A stretch of 64,000 nucleotides of DNA from NCBI GenBank assembly GCA_001898835.1, contig MKVM01000001.1:461538-525537 (forward strand), in the 5' to 3' direction. Positions 18,017-26,261 of this stretch are shown here, piece after piece. Below the pieces are notes generated by a model. It searched no databases and had not been told where the DNA came from. It saw only the letters and a program-made list of their open reading frames with translations. Source of the stretch: Micrococcales bacterium 72-143 (GTDB taxonomy: Bacteria > Actinomycetota > Actinomycetes > Actinomycetales > Microbacteriaceae). Every line of letters starts with the position of its first letter. Positions within the stretch are counted from its first letter, which is position 1. The translations under genes and the position numbers were made by a program.

Positions 18017-19645
18017 TCACGCCGCGTCGCACGTCTCCTTCGGGGTGAGCGTGAACGACATCGAGGTGGAGTAGGGCGATGGCTGGGCCGTGAGGCTGTA
18101 ATGCGTGCCAGAGTACTGCGCGTAGATGCCGGTGGGCTGGTCCTTGTCATCGGTCTGCACGGTCCAGGTCCCGGTGAGGTCGTAGCCGCCCGACGCCGCG
18201 TCGCCGCCGGCTGCCCTGAGGTTGCCGCCATCGACGCCGAAAAGCTCGAAGAACGTGGTGCCGCCGGCTCCGACGACGGAGAACGCCCCCGCGCCCTCGC
18301 ACCACTCCCCGGTGCCTGCGAATATGCCCGAACCGCCCGTGATCGCGAAGTGGGCGCCTCCGGTGGAGATCTTCAGCTCGAGCGACGCCGCACCCCGCCG
18401 CGATTCGGCCTTCAGCGCGATGGTGGCGGTGTGCCCGATCTCCTGAGGTGCGGCGTAGCTGAAGCTCACGCGAGGCGTACGCATCACCTGGGTGGAGATG
18501 CTCTCCTTGCCTGTCAGCGTGAGGGAGACCTTCGCCGAGACGTCCTCGCCGCCGAGCTTGGTCACCACGTTGACCGGGATGTCGGTCGTCGACGACGGCT
18601 TCACGACCGCGGGCGCCTGCGCGTCGATCTTCACGCATCCGCCGCTCGACCACATCGCCATGATCGAGAAGATCTGCCCGAAGAGCATGGCGGCGGCCCT
18701 GCCCTGCCCGCGCTCGGTGAGCCGTTTCACATCCGCGTCGCTCGCGCCCTTGCTGCGCTCGATGAGCTCGACGGGCGCTTGCGCGGTGCTGAACCAGCTC
18801 GCCAGCTCGGTCGAGTCGTTCTGCTGGCGGGTCGAGACGGTGATCGACGAGCCGTCGGTGCGGGTCTCGGTCGAGCGGTGGCTGGTCGAGAGGTGCATCT
18901 GCTCCGGGAAGGCGTTCTCGCCCAGGCGGCCCTTCATGCTCGTGATCAGCTCCTCGAGGGCGCCGCCGCTCGACCCATCTGCGGATCCGTCGACCTGATG
19001 GTGCACCCGCAGCCGGATGTCGAAGTCACCATCCGCACCGGGGCAGATGGTGCCCTCGATCTTGACGCGGAAGTCGGTCTTCACACGTGCGCCCGAGCCG
19101 GAGGACTTCTCGGTCTTCTGACTCATCTCGACGTCGAGGTTGTTGGCGTCCGTCCGCGTCATCGAGAGCGACTTGTCGTCATTGATCTGACTCTGTCCGA
19201 CCCCGAGCTTCTGCACGTGCTCGCTGCCGTTCACCATGCTGACGAGCATCCCGGCGAAGCCGCCGAGCAGGAAGGAACCCATCGCGACCTCGTCCGCCGC
19301 GCGCGCGGCTCCGCGCTTCGGACCGCCCGTCACCGTCGAGGGCAGCGCCACCGGCGTATCGGGGTCCGCATCCACCTCGGCCAGCACGCGCTCTCCGAAA
19401 GCTGCGTCGTCCGCCGCGAGCTCGGAACGGAGGCCGGCGATGCCCGGAACGAACTGCGCCACGTCATCGAAGACGTCGAGCATTCCCGAACCGTAGGGGT
19501 GGTCGACCGGCGGGGCGTGGGGATCGACGACAGGCGTGCGGATCACGACGCCCTCGACGGTGGGGACGGTGGGCGCACATCCGCAGAGCACGGTCGCGCA
19601 TGCGGCGAGCAACGCGAGGGCGCGCGAACGCGTTCGGGAGGACAT
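18017..19645 (-). CDS. Large lipoprotein of unknown function
   Basis: A 542-residue protein with a signal peptide and lipobox ending at Cys23 ('VLCGC'). I do not recognise a family. The middle part has Ser/Thr-rich stretches and charged amphipathic segments. The C-terminal 200 residues alternate short beta strands with Gly/Ala ('FAITGGSGIFAGTG'), as in an extracellular beta-sandwich. It is preceded by a leaderless-type promoter and is monocistronic. Surface attachment is predicted from the lipobox; the role is unknown. Confidence 0.6.
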   Translation of the reverse strand: MSSRTRSRALALLAACATVLCGCAPTVPTVEGVVIRTPVVDPHAPPVDHPYGSGMLDVFDDVAQFVPGIAGLRSELAADDAAFGERVLAEVDADPDTPVALPSTVTGGPKRGAARAADEVAMGSFLLGGFAGMLVSMVNGSEHVQKLGVGQSQINDDKSLSMTRTDANNLDVEMSQKTEKSSGSGARVKTDFRVKIEGTICPGADGDFDIRLRVHHQVDGSADGSSGGALEELITSMKGRLGENAFPEQMHLSTSHRSTETRTDGSSITVSTRQQNDSTELASWFSTAQAPVELIERSKGASDADVKRLTERGQGRAAAMLFGQIFSIMAMWSSGGCVKIDAQAPAVVKPSSTTDIPVNVVTKLGGEDVSAKVSLTLTGKESISTQVMRTPRVSFSYAAPQEIGHTATIALKAESRRGAASLELKISTGGAHFAITGGSGIFAGTGEWCEGAGAFSVVGAGGTTFFELFGVDGGNLRAAGGDAASGGYDLTGTWTVQTDDKDQPTGIYAQYSGTHYSLTAQPSPYSTSMSFTLTPKETCDAA

Positions 19646-19651
19646 GCCGCC

Positions 19652-19680
19652 ACGCTAGGGAATCCGGCAACGGAGAGTAA
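19652..19680 (-). promoter_or_regulatory. Promoter of the large lipoprotein gene
   Basis: TTACTC (19680-19675), a 17-bp spacer and TAGCGT (19657-19652) lie six bases before the ATG at 19645, and there is no ribosome site. Just upstream, two direct repeats of CACCC(C)TAGTT (about 19688-19698 and 19701-19710) sit between this promoter and the divergent racemase-like gene and may be an operator. Confidence 0.45.
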
Positions 19681-19750
19681 GGCCGTGCACCCCTAGTTGG
19701 CACCCTAGTTTTCGGCGCCGCCACCTCCACCCGCGTGGGAGGATCGGCCG

Positions 19751-20461
19751 ATGACCGCTCGCCAGCGACTCGTTCCCGGCATACTCGGCTTCGCGCCCGC
19801 GACGGATGCCGCATACCTGCGTGAGCTCCAGGCTTCGGCGAGCACCGGGGCCGGTGGCGTCAACGTGCTGCGCACGCTCTCCGCGACCCTCGACACCGAC
19901 GAGTTCTTCGCCCTGGATGTCGCCGGCCGCACCCGGGAGGCGGAGGAGCTCGCGCTTGCGGCGGCGCGCTCGCTGCGCGCCGGAGGCGCCGACTTCCTCG
20001 TCGTGACCTCGAACACCGGCAGCATCATCCTCGAGGGCGCCGACGAGCAGGTGCTGCCGATCCTCGACATCTTCGACACCGCGGTGCGGGCGACGCTCGA
20101 CGCCGGCTTCGCGACGGCGGGCCTGCTCTCGACGCGACGCACGGCCGAGTCGGGCCGGTACCAGCGCGCCGCCGAGCAGCGGGGTGCGCGGGTGCTGGCG
20201 CCGCCGGCGGAGACCGTGGCGCGGATCGACCGGCTGATCGGTGCGGAGGCGATCCGCGGCATCCAGACCCCGGAGTCGCTCCGCCTCCTCCAGGAGACGG
20301 TCGACCGCTTCGCGGATGAGGGCGCCGACGCCGTGATCCTCGGCTGCACCGACCTGATGCTGTTCGGCCTCGAGGCGATCGGGCGCGGGGTCCTGCCGAT
20401 CGTCGACTCCACGCGCGCGCACGCACGCGCCGCGGCACAGCTCGCCGTGACGGGGCGCTGA
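19751..20461 (+). CDS. Aspartate/glutamate racemase-family protein with one catalytic Cys replaced
   Basis: A 236-residue Asp/Glu/hydantoin racemase-fold protein. The second catalytic cysteine is present in 'VILGCTDLML'. At the first site, where the family has CNT, the sequence reads 'TSNTG', so Cys is replaced by Ser. True two-base racemases need both cysteines, so this may be a lyase/decarboxylase relative, a single-cysteine enzyme or an inactive member. The start is supported by GGAGG eight bases upstream. The gene ends two bases from the convergent aminotransferase gene. Confidence 0.65.
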   Translation: MTARQRLVPGILGFAPATDAAYLRELQASASTGAGGVNVLRTLSATLDTDEFFALDVAGRTREAEELALAAARSLRAGGADFLVVTSNTGSIILEGADEQVLPILDIFDTAVRATLDAGFATAGLLSTRRTAESGRYQRAAEQRGARVLAPPAETVARIDRLIGAEAIRGIQTPESLRLLQETVDRFADEGADAVILGCTDLMLFGLEAIGRGVLPIVDSTRAHARAAAQLAVTGR

Positions 20462-20463
20462 CC

Positions 20464-21525
20464 TCAGCCGCGCACCGCGCGGACGATCGCCTCGACGTCG
20501 TCCGCGGTGTTCCACAGGTGGAAGGAGGCGCGGGCGCGTCCGGCGCGACCCGAGATGCGGATGCCGGCGGCCGCCATCGCCGCGAGCTGCGCGCCGTCGG
20601 GGTCCGGCCACGCGACGATCGCCTGCCGCTGCGCGGGCAGGCCCAGCTCCTCGCACAGCAGCTCGCCGAGCCCGGACGCACGCTCCCAGATCTCGGCGAT
20701 GTCGAGGCCCGCGAACAGGCCGATGGACTGCTCGGCCCCGATCCAGGCCTGCCACGCGGGAGAGACGTCGAAGCGCCGGGCGTCGGCGGCGAGCGTGATG
20801 TCGTGCCCGTAGCAGCTCTGCCAGACCTCCTCGCCCGCGTACCAGCCGCCCTGGGTGGGTCGCAGGACGGCGTCGGCGGCCGACCCGATGGTGAGGAAGC
20901 TCACGCCGCGCGGCGAGCACAGCCACTTGTAGGCGTGGCAAACGGTGATGTCGAAGTCGGATGCGGATACGGGCAGCACACCCGTGGCCTGTGTCGTATC
21001 GCAGAAGGTGAGCGCGCCGTGGCGCACCGCCGCCTCGGCGATCGAGGCGGCGTCCGCGACGACGCCCGTCGCGGACTGCACGAGCGAGTAGACGACGAGG
21101 AAGGTCTCGTCGGTGATGCTGTCGGCGAGCGCCCCGAGCGGGACGGCGCGCACGTTCGCGCCGGGCTGTTGGGTGAAGGGCGTGATGAGGGAGGAGAAGT
21201 CGCGCTCGGCCACGAGCACCTCGGCGCCGGGCGGCACGGACGCGGCGACGGCTGCGGCCTGCACCGAGGTCTGGGAGCCGATGGCAACGCGCGCGGCGTC
21301 GACGCCCACGAGCGTCGCGTAGGAGTCGCGCGTGCGGGCGATCACCGGGTCGTAGCCCTGGGGGTCGCGATCCGCGCGCGCCCAGGCGTCGAGGTCGGCG
21401 CGCAGCGCCTCCACGGCGCGACGCGGCGGGATGCCGATGGAGGCGGTCGCGACGTAGCCGCGCGGCTCGCCGAACTCGGCGATCGCCGCGGCCAGCTCGT
21501 GCGAGGGCGCGGTCAGGATGCTCAC
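20464..21525 (-). CDS. Aminotransferase class V-fold PLP enzyme
   Basis: A 353-residue fold-type I PLP enzyme of the class V/cysteine desulfurase superfamily. The Schiff-base lysine is in 'CHAYKWLCSPRGV' and the PLP-contacting Asp is in 'LTFCDTTQATG'. The Cys-loop of true cysteine desulfurases is absent, so an aminotransferase or selenocysteine-lyase-like activity is more likely. The GTG start faces a LysR-type regulator across 75 bp, so that regulator probably controls it. Confidence 0.7.
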   Translation of the reverse strand: MSILTAPSHELAAAIAEFGEPRGYVATASIGIPPRRAVEALRADLDAWARADRDPQGYDPVIARTRDSYATLVGVDAARVAIGSQTSVQAAAVAASVPPGAEVLVAERDFSSLITPFTQQPGANVRAVPLGALADSITDETFLVVYSLVQSATGVVADAASIAEAAVRHGALTFCDTTQATGVLPVSASDFDITVCHAYKWLCSPRGVSFLTIGSAADAVLRPTQGGWYAGEEVWQSCYGHDITLAADARRFDVSPAWQAWIGAEQSIGLFAGLDIAEIWERASGLGELLCEELGLPAQRQAIVAWPDPDGAQLAAMAAAGIRISGRAGRARASFHLWNTADDVEAIVRAVRG

Positions 21526-21588
21526 CCCTCCAGCGTGAGGCCGGCCGATCTATCGCACAAGGTCATGTCTCGCATGTCATCCATTCGG

Positions 21589-21594
21589 TAGCGT
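21589..21594 (+). promoter_or_regulatory. -10 box of the lysR gene, leaderless type
   Basis: TAGCGT ends six bases before the ATG at 21601. The 75-bp divergent gap also has partial dyads around 21548-21575 (two CATGTC-type half sites) where a LysR protein could bind, but I cannot define a clear T-N11-A box. Confidence 0.4.
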
Positions 21595-21600
21595 TATCGA

Positions 21601-22548
21601 ATGGACCTCGATCTGCAGTCGGTGCGCATCGTGCGCGCGATCGCCGAGCACGGCTCGATCAGCGGGGCGGCGCGAGCCCTCGGGTACAGCCAACCCGCGG
21701 TCAGCCAGCACCTGCGCCGCGCCGAGCAGCGCCTCGGCGTGCCGCTCGTGGTGCGCGCGGGCCGCGGCATCCGTCTCACCGAGCCCGGGACAGTGCTCGC
21801 CCGCCACGCGCAGTCCATCGGCCGGGCGCTCGACGCGGCGCGCGGCGAACTCGCGGAGCTCGTCGGCCTGCGCACCGGAACCGTGCGGATCGCGGCGTTC
21901 CCGACAGCGTCGTCGACGATCGTCCCGCGGCTGCTGCGCGGGCTGCGCGCCGAGCATCCCGGGCTCACCGTGAGCTACGTCGAGGCCGAGCCCCCCGAGG
22001 CTCTCGCCATGCTGCGCGAGGGCCTCGTCGACCTCGCCGTCACCTTCGCCTACCCCGGCGACCGGGCCGACCCGCACCGCGAGTCGGAGGGGCCCGTCGA
22101 GACGGTGCCGCTCTTCACCGAGCCCGTCGTGATCGCCCTCCCCGAAAGGCATCCGCTCGCCGCGGACGGCGGCGCCGTCGAGCTCGCGCGCCTCGGCGGC
22201 GAGCGCTGGATCGCCGGATGCCCGCTGTGCCGCGGCCACCTGCTCGCCGCGTGCGAGGCGGTCGGCGTCGAACCCGAGATCGAGCTCGAGACCGACAACG
22301 CGATCGCGGTGCTCAACCTCGTCGCGTCCGGGCTCGGGGTCGCGCTCCTCCCCCGGCTCGCGCTCGCGACCGCGGTGCCGCCCGAGGGCGCCGCGGTGCG
22401 CGCCACCGCCCCCTCGAGCGACCGCTCCATCCAGGTCGTCGTGCAGCACGGATCGCGGCGGGTCCCGTCGATCGCGGCGGTGCTCGACGCCGTCATCGCC
22501 CTCGACGGACGCGACTGGGGATTGTCGGCCACCGGGGTCGCTCGCTAG
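21601..22548 (+). CDS. LysR-family transcriptional regulator
   Basis: A 315-residue LysR regulator. The winged helix-turn-helix is at about residues 18-50 ('SISGAARALGYSQPAVSQHL'), and a periplasmic-binding-like effector domain spans about 90-300. It is divergent from the class V aminotransferase gene with a short shared control region, the usual LysR layout, so I infer that it regulates that gene and itself. The effector cannot be read; two closely spaced cysteines in 'GCPLCRG' are unusual for the effector domain. Confidence 0.85.
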   Translation: MDLDLQSVRIVRAIAEHGSISGAARALGYSQPAVSQHLRRAEQRLGVPLVVRAGRGIRLTEPGTVLARHAQSIGRALDAARGELAELVGLRTGTVRIAAFPTASSTIVPRLLRGLRAEHPGLTVSYVEAEPPEALAMLREGLVDLAVTFAYPGDRADPHRESEGPVETVPLFTEPVVIALPERHPLAADGGAVELARLGGERWIAGCPLCRGHLLAACEAVGVEPEIELETDNAIAVLNLVASGLGVALLPRLALATAVPPEGAAVRATAPSSDRSIQVVVQHGSRRVPSIAAVLDAVIALDGRDWGLSATGVAR

Positions 22549-22574
22549 CATCCTGGGCCATACCCACCACCGTC

Positions 22575-24203
22575 GTGACCCGAACGCGACGCGGGGTGCG
22601 CGCGGCAGCGGGCGCCCTCGCGGCGATGGCGCTCGTCCTCGTGCCGGTGGGCGCGGCCGGCGCGGCGACGCCCTCCCCCGAGCCGACGGGGCCGCGCGAG
22701 GGCACCTACATCGTGTTCAGCGGCGCGGCGACGCGGGTCGACACCGACGACGACGGCGTGCAGCGGCCGAAGGACCCGCAAGAGGTCACCATCACCATCT
22801 CGTGCACCGCGGACGGCGAGTGCGAGAGCTCCGGCTGGCCGTGGTCGTACGACGGCGAGAGGCTGCCCTATGACGGGTCGAGCGGCAGCTGGACCCTTCC
22901 GCAGTCGGGCGACTGGTGCGATTCGCAGACCAACCACCGCGTACGCACCATGACGATCGCCTCGGTGTCGGCGACGACGCTCGTCGGATCCGAGGAACTG
23001 CCCGGCAGCGGATGGATCGACTGCTCCGGCACGCAGACCTACGTCTTCGGCATCCGCTTCGACTTCACGCTCGACTACGTGGAGGGCGAACCCTGCGTCC
23101 TCGACGCGGTCATCTGCCCGCCGATCGAGGCGCCCGGCCCCACGGCCGCGGGCGGCCGCGACGCGACAACTGCCGCCACCCGCACGGTCTCCTCCCCGAG
23201 CGTGCTCAGCCGCCTCGCGGTGCCGGAGCAGACCCTCAGCCTGCAGCAGTGCGCGCTCGCGGCCGTGCTCGCCGTCATCCTCGCGCTGCTCATGGGGTTC
23301 CCGACCAAGCTGCTGAGCTCCGTCTCCGACACCCTCGGCGAGCGGGTCGCGGGCTGGTGGCGGCGCATCCGGCCGGCCCCTACGCCGCCTCCTGCGGATG
23401 CGACGGAGGAGGCCGGGGCGACCATCCGCGTCGCCTCGCGGTTCCGCGGATGGCTGCCCGCCGCGCTCGGCGTGCTCGCCGCGGCCCTCATCTCGGCGTT
23501 CGTGGACCCCGCCTTCGGCTTCGACGGTGCGAGCGCCCGCACCTTCGCCTCGATCGCGATCGGCTTCGCCGTCGACATCGTGCTCGGCTGGTTCGTGCTC
23601 ATCTGGGTGGTGGGGCGACTGCATCCGCAGGCGACCGCGGCCTTCGAGTTCCGCCCGCTGACGCTGCTCGTGGTGGGCGCGACCGTGGTGTTCACGAGGG
23701 TCTCCGGCTTCGAGCCCGGCATCGTCTTCGGACTCGTCGCGGGTGTCGCCTTCGGCACCGCGATCGCCACCGCCGCGGCGAAGGCGAGGCTCGCCCTCAT
23801 CACGCTCGGCTGGGCGCTCGGCATCGGGCTCCTCGCCTGGATCGGCTACGCCCTCCTGGCCGACGCGGGCGACGGACTCGGCATCCTGTTCCTGCGCGAG
23901 ACCCTCGCGGCGCTCACCTCGGCGGGGATCGCGGCGCTTCCGCTCGCGCTGCTGCCCGTCCGCGGGCTCACCGGGCATCAGCTGTTCGGATGGAACCGCT
24001 GGGTCTGGGGCGGCGCGTACGCGACCGGGCTGCTCGCCTTCTTCCTCGTGCTCATGCCGATGCCGGGGTCGTGGGCCGAGGTGCACGTCTCGCTCGTCGC
24101 CTGGATCGCGATGTACGCGATCTACGCGGCCGTGGCGCTCGGCCTCTGGCTCGCCGTCACCCGCCCCTGGGCGCGCGTGCCCGCCGACCGCGCAGCGTCA
24201 TAG
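22575..24203 (+). CDS. Exported/multi-pass membrane protein of unknown function
   Basis: A 542-residue protein with a signal-like N-terminus ('AAGALAAMALVLVPVGAAGA'), an external domain of about 200 residues containing paired cysteines, and then eight or nine hydrophobic helices with a Gly/Ala-rich C-terminal half. I recognise no family. The start is uncertain: GTG at 22575 is the first usable codon, with no good ribosome site. A -10-like TAGCAT (22546-22551) would give a leader of about 15 nt. The external Cys-rich part suggests a sensor or receptor-like role, but this is only inference. Confidence 0.55.
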   Translation: MTRTRRGVRAAAGALAAMALVLVPVGAAGAATPSPEPTGPREGTYIVFSGAATRVDTDDDGVQRPKDPQEVTITISCTADGECESSGWPWSYDGERLPYDGSSGSWTLPQSGDWCDSQTNHRVRTMTIASVSATTLVGSEELPGSGWIDCSGTQTYVFGIRFDFTLDYVEGEPCVLDAVICPPIEAPGPTAAGGRDATTAATRTVSSPSVLSRLAVPEQTLSLQQCALAAVLAVILALLMGFPTKLLSSVSDTLGERVAGWWRRIRPAPTPPPADATEEAGATIRVASRFRGWLPAALGVLAAALISAFVDPAFGFDGASARTFASIAIGFAVDIVLGWFVLIWVVGRLHPQATAAFEFRPLTLLVVGATVVFTRVSGFEPGIVFGLVAGVAFGTAIATAAAKARLALITLGWALGIGLLAWIGYALLADAGDGLGILFLRETLAALTSAGIAALPLALLPVRGLTGHQLFGWNRWVWGGAYATGLLAFFLVLMPMPGSWAEVHVSLVAWIAMYAIYAAVALGLWLAVTRPWARVPADRAAS

Positions 24204-24261
24204 TTCCCGTTCCGCGCGATCGTTCCCGAAGGAACGGGTGCACAGACGCGGAACGGGAACT
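24202..24261. repeat. Nested perfect palindrome between convergent genes
   Basis: Outer arms AGTTCCCGTTCCGCG (24202-24216) and its exact reverse complement (24247-24261) form a 15-bp stem. Inside is a second hairpin, CGTTCC-CGAA-GGAACG (24221-24236). The element fills the whole gap between the stop codons of the membrane protein and nadS. A two-way terminator is the simplest reading, but there is no T-run, and the GTTCC/GGAAC core is repeated three times on each side. Confidence 0.6.
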
Positions 24262-24262
24262 C

Positions 24263-25414
24263 TCAGCGGGTGGCGAGCCCGCCGACCGCCGAGACCGCGG
24301 CGACCACGCGGTCCACCACCTCGGATGCCTGGGCCGGGGTGACGTCGGCGGGCAGCGTGAAGCGCACCGCCGTCTGCGCCACCTCCGGCGCGATGCCGAG
24401 CGCCAGAAGCACGGGCGACGGCTCGTCGCTGCCCGCCGCGCACGCCGAGCCCGAGGAGCACACGATGCCGCGCGCCTCGAGCTCGAGCAGCACCGCCTCA
24501 CCGCTCGTGCCGGGGAAGCAGAACGAGGCGTGGTTCGGCAGCCGCTGGGCGCGGGAGCCCGTGAGGAACGCCCCGGGGACCCGCGCGAGGACGCCGTCGA
24601 TGATCGTGTCGCGGGCCGAGACCACCCGAACGGTCTGCGGACGCTCGAGCGCGGCGAGGGCGAGCGCGGTCGCGAGCCCGACGACACCCGCGACGTTCTC
24701 GGTGCCCGAGCGGCGCCCGCGCTCCTGACCACCGCCGTGCAGGAGCGGTTCGAGCGGGAGGGCGCCCCGCACCGCGAGCGCGCCGATGCCCTTCGGAGCG
24801 CCGAGCTTGTGGCCGGCGATGCTCAGCGCGTCGACGCCGAGCACCTCGAGACCGACGTCGAGCGCATCGGCCGACTGCACCGCATCCGTGTGGAAGGGAA
24901 CGCCCGCCTCGCGTGCGAGCGCGGCGAGCTCCCGAATGGGCTGCACCGTGCCGATCTCGTTGTTCGCATGCTGGATGCTGACGAGCGTCGTGTCGGGGCG
25001 GAGCGCCGCGCCCAGCGCCTCGGGAGGTACGAGGCCGTCGCCGTCGACCGGCAGCTCGGTGACCTCGAAGCCGTGGAGTCGGCGCAGGTGGTCGGCGGAC
25101 TCGCGCACCGCCTCGTGCTCCACCACGGTCGTCACGACGTGCCGCCCACGGGGGCTTCCGAGCACGATCCCCTTGATCGCGAGGTTGTCCGCCTCCGTGC
25201 CGCCCGAGGTGAACACGATCTCGGACGGGCGGCATCCGAGCTGCTCGGCGATCGTCGCGCGCGCCGCCTGCACGGCGTGGGCCGCGCGCTCCCCCAGCTG
25301 GTGGTGGCTCGACGGGTTGCCGAAGTCGCCCGTCAGGTAGGGCCACATCGTCTCCAGCACCTCGCGGCGCACCGGGGTCGTCGCCGCGGTGTCGAGGTAG
25401 AGCAGCTCGTCCAT
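24263..25414 (-). CDS. nadS: Cysteine desulfurase of the NAD operon (NadS/NifS-like)
   Basis: A 383-residue class V PLP enzyme. The Schiff-base lysine is in 'SIAGHKLGAPKG', and the active cysteine is in the loop 'GIVCSSGSACAAG', so sulfur transfer is expected. As the last gene after nadA, nadB and nadC it matches the nadS gene of the Corynebacterium glutamicum ndnR-nadA-nadC-nadS operon, where a dedicated desulfurase is thought to supply sulfur for the NadA 4Fe-4S cluster. One base separates it from nadC. It is unlikely to be the general IscS/SufS. Confidence 0.85.
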   Translation of the reverse strand: MDELLYLDTAATTPVRREVLETMWPYLTGDFGNPSSHHQLGERAAHAVQAARATIAEQLGCRPSEIVFTSGGTEADNLAIKGIVLGSPRGRHVVTTVVEHEAVRESADHLRRLHGFEVTELPVDGDGLVPPEALGAALRPDTTLVSIQHANNEIGTVQPIRELAALAREAGVPFHTDAVQSADALDVGLEVLGVDALSIAGHKLGAPKGIGALAVRGALPLEPLLHGGGQERGRRSGTENVAGVVGLATALALAALERPQTVRVVSARDTIIDGVLARVPGAFLTGSRAQRLPNHASFCFPGTSGEAVLLELEARGIVCSSGSACAAGSDEPSPVLLALGIAPEVAQTAVRFTLPADVTPAQASEVVDRVVAAVSAVGGLATR

Positions 25415-25415
25415 G

Positions 25416-26261
25416 TCAGAGCACCGTCACGTCGAGCCCCAGGTCGAGGGCGCGGACGCTGTGGGTGAGCGCGCCGACCGAGATGACGTCGACGCCCGTC
25501 TCGGCGATCGCGCGCACGGTGTCGAGGTTCACGCCGCCGGAGGCCTCGACGATCGCACGTCCGGCGACCAGTGCCACGCCCTCGCGGAGCTGATCGGGCG
25601 TGAAGTTGTCGAGCATGATCGTGTCGACCCCCGCCTCCACGACCTCGGCCACCTGGTCGAGCCGGTCGACCTCCACCTCCAGGTGCACGGTGTGGCCGAG
25701 TCGCGCGCGGGCCCGGCGGATCGCGTCGCCCACGGAGACGCCCGAGGCCCCGAGCACCGCGAGGTGGTTGTCCTTCGCCATCACCGCGTCCGAGAGCGAG
25801 AAGCGGTGGTTGCGCCCCCCGCCGTCGCGCACGGCCTGCCGTTCCAGGACGCGCAGTCCGGGCGTCGTCTTGCGGGTGTCGACGACGCGGGCGCCGGTAC
25901 CGTCGACGGCCGCGACGTAGCGGGCGGTGAGGGTCGCGATCCCGCTCATCCGCTGCACGAGGTTCAGGGCGATGCGTTCGGCGCGCAGCACGGCGCGGGC
26001 GGTTCCGGCGACGCGCGCGAGCACCGCACCGGCGGTGAACGGCTCGCCATCGTCGATCCCCAGCTCGACCGTCGTGTCGGGGTCGACGAGCGCGAAGACC
26101 CGCGCGAAGACGTCGCCGCCCGAGAACACGCCCGGCTCACGCGCGACGAGCGCGGCGGAGGCCGTGGCGCCGGCGGGCAGGAAGACCTCGCTCGTGACGT
26201 CGCCCCACGGCGCGTCCTCGGCGAGTGCGCGGGCGATGATGTCGTCGATCTGCGCACTCAT
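25416..26261 (-). CDS. nadC: Nicotinate-nucleotide pyrophosphorylase (quinolinate phosphoribosyltransferase)
   Basis: A 281-residue type II phosphoribosyltransferase that converts quinolinate and PRPP to nicotinate mononucleotide. Characteristic blocks are 'AERIALNLVQRMSGIAT', 'VVDTRKTTPGLRVLE', 'RNHRFSLSDAVMAKDNH', 'HLEVEVD' and 'EASGGVNLDTVRAIAETGVD'. The ATG at 26261 overlaps the nadB stop in an ATGA junction. Its length is normal. Confidence 0.94.
   Translation of the reverse strand: MSAQIDDIIARALAEDAPWGDVTSEVFLPAGATASAALVAREPGVFSGGDVFARVFALVDPDTTVELGIDDGEPFTAGAVLARVAGTARAVLRAERIALNLVQRMSGIATLTARYVAAVDGTGARVVDTRKTTPGLRVLERQAVRDGGGRNHRFSLSDAVMAKDNHLAVLGASGVSVGDAIRRARARLGHTVHLEVEVDRLDQVAEVVEAGVDTIMLDNFTPDQLREGVALVAGRAIVEASGGVNLDTVRAIAETGVDVISVGALTHSVRALDLGLDVTVL

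Noticed and set aside
22560-22562. ATA as the start codon of the membrane protein at 22575
   Set aside because: It lies close to a leaderless position after TAGCAT (eight bases), but ATA starts are very rare; the GTG at 22575 is simpler.
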